Shown in pieces: positions 5,094-10,451 of a DNA stretch of 10,451 nt. Numbering within the stretch: the stretch's first letter is position 1; every line of letters starts with the position of its first letter. A program made the position numbers and the translations under genes. Origin of the DNA: Sulfurimonas sp. (GTDB lineage Bacteria; Campylobacterota; Campylobacteria; Campylobacterales; Sulfurimonadaceae); the NCBI GenBank assembly GCA_030646745.1, contig JAUSKV010000019.1, forward strand, positions 1 through 10,451. Direction: 5' to 3'. The notes beneath the pieces were generated by a model. It was not told the origin of the DNA, ran no database searches, and saw only the letters and a program-made list of their open reading frames with translations.

Positions 5094-6892
5094 TGTGCAC
5101 TATTTTTGGGATAATCGGAGAATACGACGAAGCAAAAGCCAAACATGCTCTTTCACTTTTAGCCCATAGAGGGAAAGATTTTTGCGGCATTATTCAGAGG
5201 GAAAATCTCTTTTTTGCACATCAAAGATTGAGTATTTTGGACACTGGTAAACAATCTCATCAGCCACTCAAACATGAGAAAATTTTGCTCTCTTTTAACG
5301 GAGAGATTTATAATTTCAGAGAGCTAAAAAAAGAGCTGGATTTTGATTTCAAAAGTGAGGGTGATGGCGAAGTGATAATCGCCGCTTACCTCAAATGGGG
5401 CGTAGATTTTGTAAATCATCTAAGGGGGATGTTCGCAATCGCCCTACTTGACGATGATACTCTCTACCTTTTTCGTGATAGGCTAGGCAAAAAACCTCTC
5501 TTTTACATGCATGACAAAAGCTTTATCTTTAGCTCTGAGATAAAAGGATTGACTCCCTTTTTGAACAAACATGAGTTAAATGAAAATGCACTTATGAGCT
5601 ATTTAAGTTTTCTTGCTCCAACCCCGCCGCACACCTTTTTTAAGGGGATAAACAAGTTGGCAGCCGGAGAGTATCTGACTTTTAAAAATGCTCAGATAGA
5701 GATAAAAAGATATTTTGATTTGCTCGATTCTAAGCCCAATATTATTACAGACAAAAACGAAGCGATTTACATGCTGGAGAGTCTGCTTGAAGAGTCGATA
5801 ACCATGCGGCTGAATGCAGATGTTCCCATGGCATCGCTTCTCTCGGGGGGAATCGACAGTGCAACGCTCAACTACTATGCGAAACAAAAAGGCGTAAATC
5901 TTCACACCTACACTTTAGGCTACAAAGAGTTTGCCAAATATGATGAACGACAAAACGCTCTGCAAAGTGCCGGGTTTTTGGGTCTTAACAATACACAAGT
6001 GGAGATAAATCAGGATGATTTTATCACCACATGCGGAGCTGTTTTGGATACGCTCGATGAACCGCTCAACGACCCTGCCGCCATTCCTCTCTACCTCCTT
6101 TTCGAGCAGATAAAAAAAGATGGCTACAAAGTGGTTTTGAGCGGAGAGGGAAGCGATGAGCTATTTTTGGGCTATCGTCAATATTTTGAGTATCTCGACA
6201 TCGAAAAAGCCTATACTCTGGCACACAAAAACTGGCTCAAGAAGTATTTCCACTCCAACTTTTCCATGAACCGTGAGTGGGAATGGTACAAACGCATCTT
6301 TGATGAAACCCTCCTCTTTCGCACCTCAGGTGACAAGTTTACAGATTTGCAAAAAAACAATCTTATGCGGAGAAATGTAAGAGACAACGAATCACTCCAA
6401 TATCTCAAACCCTACCGTGACAGATTTGAGGCTTCCGCCCACAGTGATGAGAGCATGTGGTACAGCTACATTGACCTCAACCTCTTTCAGGGGGAGCATT
6501 TTTTGACCAAACTCGACCGCGTAAGTATGGCACATGGCATCGAATCCCGCACCCCATTTTTAGACCATAAGTTAGCATCCGCAATCTTCAGTATTACTCC
6601 AAGTTTACGCTACGAAGAGGGAGTTACACAGTCGCTTTTAAAAGAGATTATGAGGGATAAACTCGATGAGAAGATTTTAAAAAGAAAGAAAAAAGGGTTC
6701 TCAAACCCCTACATGGAGTATCTCATAAATTCCAAACAGATTGACCTTATCAAAGAGGTAAACAAAGAGACGGGAATGTTTAAAACAAAAGAGCTAGATG
6801 AGTACATAACAACCGCTTCAAAAGGAAGCTTCAAACAACATGTTTGGGGACTGTATGTTCTGAGCGTTTGGATGAAGAAGTGGATGTTATAG
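5093..6892 (+). CDS. asnB: Asparagine synthase (glutamine-hydrolysing), AsnB type
   Basis: 599 residues with both domains. The N-terminal class II glutaminase has Cys2 as nucleophile after removal of Met1, RLSILD at 45-50, FNGEIYNF at 68-75, GDGEV at 90-94 and RDRLGKKPLFY at 128-138. The usual HRGPD is HRGKD at 25-29. The C-terminal ATP-pyrophosphatase domain has the PP-loop SGGIDS at 251-256, SGEGSDELF at 350-358 and KLDRVSMAHGIESRTPFLDH at 473-492. Together they move ammonia from glutamine to a beta-aspartyl-adenylate to give asparagine. All catalytic landmarks are present, so it should be active. The family also includes amidotransferases that modify other carboxylates, and the fused operon partner is a methyltransferase, so a modified product cannot be excluded. 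It has no promoter of its own and depends on the methyltransferase transcript. A REP-like doublet follows the stop. Confidence 0.93.
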   Translation: MCTIFGIIGEYDEAKAKHALSLLAHRGKDFCGIIQRENLFFAHQRLSILDTGKQSHQPLKHEKILLSFNGEIYNFRELKKELDFDFKSEGDGEVIIAAYLKWGVDFVNHLRGMFAIALLDDDTLYLFRDRLGKKPLFYMHDKSFIFSSEIKGLTPFLNKHELNENALMSYLSFLAPTPPHTFFKGINKLAAGEYLTFKNAQIEIKRYFDLLDSKPNIITDKNEAIYMLESLLEESITMRLNADVPMASLLSGGIDSATLNYYAKQKGVNLHTYTLGYKEFAKYDERQNALQSAGFLGLNNTQVEINQDDFITTCGAVLDTLDEPLNDPAAIPLYLLFEQIKKDGYKVVLSGEGSDELFLGYRQYFEYLDIEKAYTLAHKNWLKKYFHSNFSMNREWEWYKRIFDETLLFRTSGDKFTDLQKNNLMRRNVRDNESLQYLKPYRDRFEASAHSDESMWYSYIDLNLFQGEHFLTKLDRVSMAHGIESRTPFLDHKLASAIFSITPSLRYEEGVTQSLLKEIMRDKLDEKILKRKKKGFSNPYMEYLINSKQIDLIKEVNKETGMFKTKELDEYITTASKGSFKQHVWGLYVLSVWMKKWML

Positions 6893-6918
6893 ACTTCATG
6901 ATTTTTTGTTCCTGCTCC

Positions 6919-7008
6919 CTCGTTCCCAATGTCTTCATTGGGAATGCATACAGCAATGATAAAAGAGACATAAAAGTATATACTCCCAAGCCGGAGCTTG
7001 GGAGCGAG
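6919..7008. repeat. REP/BIME-like doublet of two inverted hairpins with CTCG feet
   Basis: Two similar units face each other. Unit 1 is CTCG (6919-6922), then stem TTCCCAATG (6923-6931), loop TCTT, stem CATTGGGAA (6936-6944). Unit 2, read on the minus strand, is CTCG (7005-7008), then stem CTCCCAAGC (6996-7004), loop TCCG, stem GCTTGGGAG (6983-6991). Both have nine perfect base pairs, a four-base loop and the same CTCG tetranucleotide at the foot, spaced by about 38 bases. A short hairpin with a fixed tetranucleotide, in inverted pairs between genes, is the hallmark of REP elements mobilised by RAYT (TnpA-REP) proteins. No RAYT gene is in the window. It lies between asnB and the pseudouridine synthase gene. 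Confidence 0.75.
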
Positions 7009-7024
7009 AAAAGGAATACACTTA

Positions 7025-7603
7025 ATGAATAAAACAACGCCCTATTCGAAAAAACTGTTAGCACTCAATAAGCCTAAAGGTTATGTGGTCACACGATCTG
7101 ACGAACTTGGACGAAAAACAGTTTATAATCTTTTGCCTGATTGGGTTTTTGATGACGGATGGATGCCAATTGGACGCCTTGATTTAGAATCTAAGGGGCT
7201 TCTGTTATTCACAACCGACGGTAAAATCGGCGATGCGTTGACCAAACCCGGGAATTGCATTAAGGTATATGAGATCTGGGTCAGAGGACATGTAACAGAC
7301 GAACATATTGCAGAGGCTATGAAAGGAGTACAAAGCCCGCACGGTCTTCTGAAGGCTCTTAAAGTTGAAAAGATAAGCATTGGTGGCGCGAAAACAAAAC
7401 TCAGAGTAATCATTGACGAGGGGAAAAATCGGCATATCCGCCGGCTTTTTGGAGCACTGAAAGACCCAAAATTTGGGACACCCTTAAAGGTCTTAGAGTT
7501 GAGCCGAATCAGCATTGGCAGTTTTAAACTCAACATCGAAATCGGTCAGTGGCGTTACCTTTCATTGGAAGAAGAGAGCATGCTGATTAAAAATCTTGAT
7601 TAA
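7025..7603 (+). CDS. RsuA/RluE-family rRNA pseudouridine synthase, without S4 domain
   Basis: 192 residues. The catalytic motif GRLDLESKGLLLFTTDG starts at residue 50, with Asp53 as the catalytic residue; LNKPKGYVVTRSD at 14-26 is the usual N-terminal strand and EGKNRHIRRLF at 132-142 the family's C-terminal motif. Family members turn a uridine of ribosomal RNA into pseudouridine. The S4 RNA-binding domain of RsuA and RluB is missing, as in RluE, but the sequence alone does not fix the target base. I start at the ATG at 7025 with AAGGA at 7011-7015; an upstream TTG at 6998 would read through the REP hairpin and is unlikely. GC is about 44% over 7081-7440, versus about 32% in samples of asnB and the kinase gene, which suggests a different origin. 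The REP doublet lies directly upstream. Confidence 0.88.
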   Translation: MNKTTPYSKKLLALNKPKGYVVTRSDELGRKTVYNLLPDWVFDDGWMPIGRLDLESKGLLLFTTDGKIGDALTKPGNCIKVYEIWVRGHVTDEHIAEAMKGVQSPHGLLKALKVEKISIGGAKTKLRVIIDEGKNRHIRRLFGALKDPKFGTPLKVLELSRISIGSFKLNIEIGQWRYLSLEEESMLIKNLD

Positions 7604-7683
7604 CATGAAGGACTATCTTTAATAATTGCACTTATGCATAAATAACCGAAAGTTGATATGTTTCAGAAAAATAATTTCGTAAA

Positions 7684-8334
7684 CTAAAGAAAACATCCTG
7701 TGCCATAAGGCTTTTTAGAGTAAAACAGTTTAGCATGTGCAACGATAAGAGCATGAAACTCCTGATAGCAAATTACCAATTCATCTCTACCTTTAACCTC
7801 TTTTTTTATCTCGTCTTCCATAAAATTTTTGATTGTGTGGTAGCTTGCTTTTTCATCTATCAGACCTGCATGTAAAAGCAATCTTTTTGTGTAGGCATCG
7901 ACCACAAACTCAGGTTGCTTGTATGCATAAAGAAGAATAGAATCGGCACTCTCAGACCCTATTCCTTTTACAGCCAAGAGTTCCTCACGCGTTGGAGTTC
8001 TACCCTCTAATCTCTCAAAAAATTCTATAAATGTCAAAATATAATTTGCTTTTTGGTTGAAATATCCTGAGGGTTTTATGGCGCTCTTGAGCGCATCGAG
8101 AGGCATATTTTTGATTGCTTTGTAGTCTAGGCTATTCACAGCGTTGAGATTATTCAATGATTTTACGACAGAGGTAAATGTAGTGTTTTGTGTAAGAATC
8201 ACACCCAGACAAATCTCGAAAATCTGATTCTCATTTTTTGGAAATTCATATTCGCGTGGATGATAGCCGCCATCTATAAAAGGCCACCATCCTTGAGGTT
8301 TGTATATTGCAAGAAGTGCTTTATATATTTGCAT
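7684..8334 (-). CDS. MagIII-like 3-methyladenine DNA glycosylase (endonuclease III superfamily)
   Basis: 216 residues from the ATG at 8334; a TTG at 8346 adds four and is equally possible, since neither has a strong ribosome-binding site. Early residues PQGWWPF and FEICLGVILTQNTTFTSV match the Helicobacter MagIII group, as does KPSGYFNQKA. The helix-hairpin-helix is LLAVKGIGSESADSILLYAY and the catalytic Asp is in FVVDAYTKRLL (Asp146 from this start). The Lys that makes endonuclease III a lyase (GxGxKTA) is Glu here (GIGSESAD), so it should be a monofunctional glycosylase that removes alkylated bases. The C-terminus (HALIVAHAKLFYSKKPYGTGCFL pattern, last Cys only) aligns with the 4Fe-4S loop of relatives, but the other cluster Cys residues are gone. 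It lies downstream of the histidine kinase, gap about 24-36 bases, probably on the same transcript. Confidence 0.85.
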   Translation of the reverse strand: MQIYKALLAIYKPQGWWPFIDGGYHPREYEFPKNENQIFEICLGVILTQNTTFTSVVKSLNNLNAVNSLDYKAIKNMPLDALKSAIKPSGYFNQKANYILTFIEFFERLEGRTPTREELLAVKGIGSESADSILLYAYKQPEFVVDAYTKRLLLHAGLIDEKASYHTIKNFMEDEIKKEVKGRDELVICYQEFHALIVAHAKLFYSKKPYGTGCFL

Positions 8335-8370
8335 TACGCTATTCAATTTATTATTCTCATGACTTAGCTT

Positions 8371-9591
8371 TCATCTCGAATTTTTCGGTAATTCAATAAC
8401 TATTACTGCTCCATCGGCACTATTCTTTGCCCATAATCTACCGCCTAAGTGTTTTTCGATTATTGTTTTACTCATATAAAGACCAAGTCCCGTTCCATTC
8501 TTTGAACTTTTTGTACTAAAATACGGGTCAAATATTTTACCTAATACTGCATCACTAAAACCGGAACCATTGTCACAAATCTCCACTATGACACTATCAC
8601 TGCTTTCATAAATCTTGTTTGTGATTTTTCTATTCTCTTTTGTTGAAGTTTGTAATGACTCTTTTGCATTGTTTAATATGTTAATAAAAACCTGTTGCAA
8701 CTCTCTTGAATAGATAGAAAGCTTTGTATTTGAATCAAAAATATTTTCAATATTGATAGCACAGCTTTCCAAATTCTTGCAAATTATAGAGAGGGATGAC
8801 ATAAGTATATCAAAGATTAAAACATCTTCTTTTTCCCTATTTGGTTTAAAGAAATTTCTAAAGTCATCTATAGTTTTTGACAACTCTTCCGTCTGAAACA
8901 TTATACTTTCTGCTTCTCTTTTTAAAGTTTGCTCATTAAGTGTCCCTAATTCAAGATCAGCCATTATATTGCTTACTCCCATGGATATTACACTTATAGG
9001 CTGTCTCCACTGATGTGCGATCATGCTAATCATCTCACCCATAGCAGCGTTGTGCGATTGGGCAATCATAATCTCATCTTTTTCTCTAAGCTTATGTTCA
9101 AGATTCTTTATCTCTGTTATATCTGTATGAAATCCTACCATCCGAATGGCTTTTGATTCATTGTTAAAAATAGTTTTTCCGCGAGCAAGTATCCAAACCC
9201 AATGCCCGTTTTTATGTTTTAGACGATGAACATTTTCATAGTAGCTTGTTTTTCCCTCAATATTTTCCGTATAGTCTTTTTCGGCTTTTTCTAAATCATC
9301 AGGATGCACGTGAGACTCCCAAGTAGAAAGAGCATTCTCTAACTCCGACTCTTCATAGCCTAACATCTTCTTCCATATAGGTGAAAAATATATCTCACAG
9401 CTCTCTAAATTCCAATCCCAAATACCATCATTTGTACCATTTATAGCGTATTCGTATCTCTCTTTTAATATCTGTAGCTCTTGATTTAATCTATTTTGCT
9501 CTATATAAAGGTTACGAAATTTTTCTTCACTTTTATTAAGTCTTTTAGAAAGTTGGCGTCTGTCAAGTTTGCGTCTATTAAGTTGTTCCAT
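8371..9591 (-). CDS. Soluble PAS-domain sensor histidine kinase
   Basis: 406 residues with no membrane segment, so a cytoplasmic kinase. Residues 1-47 are a basic then heptad-like coiled coil. A PAS domain spans about 45-162 (GIWDWNLE, FSPIWKKMLGY, WESHVHPDDL, HKNGHWVWILARGK, GFHTDITE), of the PAS_3 type. The phosphoacceptor is His193 in MISMIAHQWRQPIS, a form common in Campylobacterota. The ATP-binding domain shows the N-box QQVFINILNNAKES (about 309-322), G1 DNGSGF (340-345), F-box FDPYFS (354-359) and G2 GTGLGLYMSK (366-375), all complete. The PAS domain has no obvious haem or flavin residue, so its ligand is unknown. The gene starts eight bases after the diiron-protein gene and its AGGAGA ribosome-binding site overlaps that gene's TAG, so the two are almost surely co-expressed. 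No response regulator is in the window. Confidence 0.93.
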   Translation of the reverse strand: MEQLNRRKLDRRQLSKRLNKSEEKFRNLYIEQNRLNQELQILKERYEYAINGTNDGIWDWNLESCEIYFSPIWKKMLGYEESELENALSTWESHVHPDDLEKAEKDYTENIEGKTSYYENVHRLKHKNGHWVWILARGKTIFNNESKAIRMVGFHTDITEIKNLEHKLREKDEIMIAQSHNAAMGEMISMIAHQWRQPISVISMGVSNIMADLELGTLNEQTLKREAESIMFQTEELSKTIDDFRNFFKPNREKEDVLIFDILMSSLSIICKNLESCAINIENIFDSNTKLSIYSRELQQVFINILNNAKESLQTSTKENRKITNKIYESSDSVIVEICDNGSGFSDAVLGKIFDPYFSTKSSKNGTGLGLYMSKTIIEKHLGGRLWAKNSADGAVIVIELPKNSR

Positions 9592-9599
9592 AATCTCTC

Positions 9600-10358
9600 C
9601 TAATAAAGTTCATTCATGTAGTCACTACCGCATTGAAGCTCTTTTATCCACTCCAAAAATAACCCTACATTCTCTTTTTCAAAAATTAACCCATGCTGCG
9701 GAGCTATAATATTTACATCCAATTTTTCTATAGAACTAGCCCATGCACGACAAAGTTTATTTGAACCCATATATCTTTTGTGAAAAGCATGCAAATACTC
9801 CTCATGTTGTGCAAAATTCTCAACATGCTTATAAGAGTCGGGTGAAGGAACGACAGCCGCACCAATATCTCCTGAAAAAACAATTTTAGAGCGAGTATCA
9901 TAAAGTGAAAAATTCCCGGGAGAATGCAAAAAATGTGCAGGAATGAATTTTAAATAATCATTTCCAAAACTGAGTTTTGCTCCATGGTCGGGCAATGACA
10001 TAATTCTGCCCATATCCATAAAACCGTAATGACTCATAAACCGAACCCACAAGCCGGACATAATAAACTTTGCTTTTGTACTTACGCTCCACTCAGAGAT
10101 AGAACCGGATACATCAGGGTCTTGATGAGAAAAAAAGACAAACTTAATGTTGTCTATTTCTACATGGCGACTCACCGCTTCATAAAGTTCATTAAATATT
10201 GCAGCACTTCCGGGGTCGATTAGAACTCCCATCCCATTTTGAACGATAAGATATTGATTGACTGAGAGAAAGGAATCTTCATGAGATTCATCATCAAAAC
10301 TAAACATCACACATTTATGTATGCCGTCATCATATAATATTTTTTCATTGTTACCCAT
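9600..10358 (-). CDS. ODP-type diiron metallo-beta-lactamase-fold protein (flavodiiron-like, probable O2/iron sensor)
   Basis: 252 residues: the metallo-beta-lactamase part of flavodiiron proteins without the flavodoxin domain. The metal ligands are in family order and spacing: His78, Asp80 and Asp82 in SHQDPDVSGS, His145 in HFLHSPGNF, Asp164 in SGDIGAA and His222 in PQHG. In true flavodiiron reductases the first motif is HxExDH; here Glu is Asp and the second His is Val83. This variant and the stand-alone size match ODP (oxygen-binding diiron protein), known from Treponema as an oxygen and iron sensor for chemotaxis. It is therefore more likely a sensor than an oxygen or NO reductase. It has no signal peptide. 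The ribosome-binding site is AAGGA, 7 bases before the ATG. It is the first gene of a cluster with the histidine kinase immediately downstream, which it may control. Confidence 0.88.
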   Translation of the reverse strand: MGNNEKILYDDGIHKCVMFSFDDESHEDSFLSVNQYLIVQNGMGVLIDPGSAAIFNELYEAVSRHVEIDNIKFVFFSHQDPDVSGSISEWSVSTKAKFIMSGLWVRFMSHYGFMDMGRIMSLPDHGAKLSFGNDYLKFIPAHFLHSPGNFSLYDTRSKIVFSGDIGAAVVPSPDSYKHVENFAQHEEYLHAFHKRYMGSNKLCRAWASSIEKLDVNIIAPQHGLIFEKENVGLFLEWIKELQCGSDYMNELY

Positions 10359-10404
10359 TTTGGAGTCCTTTAAATTCTCGAATTATGTTCATCTGCCTAT
10401 CTGC

Positions 10405-10410
10405 TATATA
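10405..10410 (-). promoter_or_regulatory. Candidate -10 box (TATATA) for the ODP-kinase cluster
   Basis: On the minus strand AAAATATATAGCAG lies about 47 bases before the ODP ATG in an AT-rich 93-base leader. This is the only reasonable -10-like element there; -35 is not evident. Confidence 0.25.
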
Positions 10411-10432
10411 TTTTATTAAGTTACTCTTAGTG

Positions 10433-10445
10433 ATTGCCTCGCAAT
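10433..10445. repeat. Small inverted repeat at the window edge (ATTGC-CTC-GCAAT)
   Basis: A 5-base-pair hairpin with a 3-base loop. On the minus strand it reads TCATTGCGAGGCAATC, a form similar to dispersed repeats of the TCATTGCGAG type known in several bacterial genomes. It may be one end of a longer repeat cut off by the window boundary. Confidence 0.3.
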
Positions 10446-10451
10446 GAAGAA

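Noticed and set aside
6998..7024. Upstream TTG start of the pseudouridine synthase
   Set aside because: It would begin inside the REP hairpin stem, while the ATG at 7025 has a good AAGGA site.
7123..7536. 137-residue minus-strand frame within the pseudouridine synthase gene
   Set aside because: Antisense shadow of a gene with clear catalytic motifs; no ribosome-binding site or recognisable domain.
7604..7683. Possible intrinsic terminator between the two convergent genes
   Set aside because: Only a 10-base AT-rich palindrome (TTATGCATAA at 7632) is present, with no GC stem and no U-tract.

Overview
The window looks like a chromosomal segment of a Campylobacterota (epsilonproteobacterial) organism, most like Sulfurimonas or a relative. 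This is inferred from the low-GC, gene-dense layout, the histidine-kinase H-box of the form HQWRQP, a Helicobacter MagIII-type DNA glycosylase, and the protein sequences I recognise. No rRNA, tRNA, CRISPR array, transposase or phage gene is visible.

Left part (1-2225): the window opens inside the 3' end of an AMMECR1-domain gene (+), which meets a thioredoxin-reductase-like flavoprotein (-) tail to tail with overlapping stop codons. A small coiled-coil hypothetical protein (+) diverges from the flavoprotein gene. It converges on msrA (-), whose last 34 bases are duplicated just beyond its own stop codon.

Centre (2226-7024): a secreted protein of unknown function (+) faces a ketopantoate-reductase-family gene (-) across a 117-base spacer packed with three hairpins, one of them an almost perfect 28-base palindrome. 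Divergent from that reductase is a two-gene operon: a class I SAM methyltransferase that overlaps a glutamine-dependent asparagine synthetase (asnB) by one base (TAATG). After asnB lies a pair of inverted hairpins of REP/BIME type.

Right part (7025-10451): a short RsuA/RluE-type pseudouridine synthase (+) is clearly richer in GC (about 44% over most of its length, against about 32% in stretches of neighbouring genes). It converges on a three-gene minus-strand cluster: a flavodiiron-like diiron protein of the ODP class, then a soluble PAS histidine kinase 8 bases downstream whose ribosome-binding site overlaps the ODP stop codon, then a MagIII-like 3-methyladenine DNA glycosylase.

The most interesting biology is the ODP plus kinase pair, which reads as a cytoplasmic oxygen, iron or NO sensing module with no response regulator in view. 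The repeat elements (REP doublet, triple-hairpin spacer, msrA tail duplication) and the shortened AMMECR1 gene with an altered signature motif come next. Most other genes are housekeeping: protein repair, cofactor and amino-acid metabolism, rRNA modification and DNA repair.
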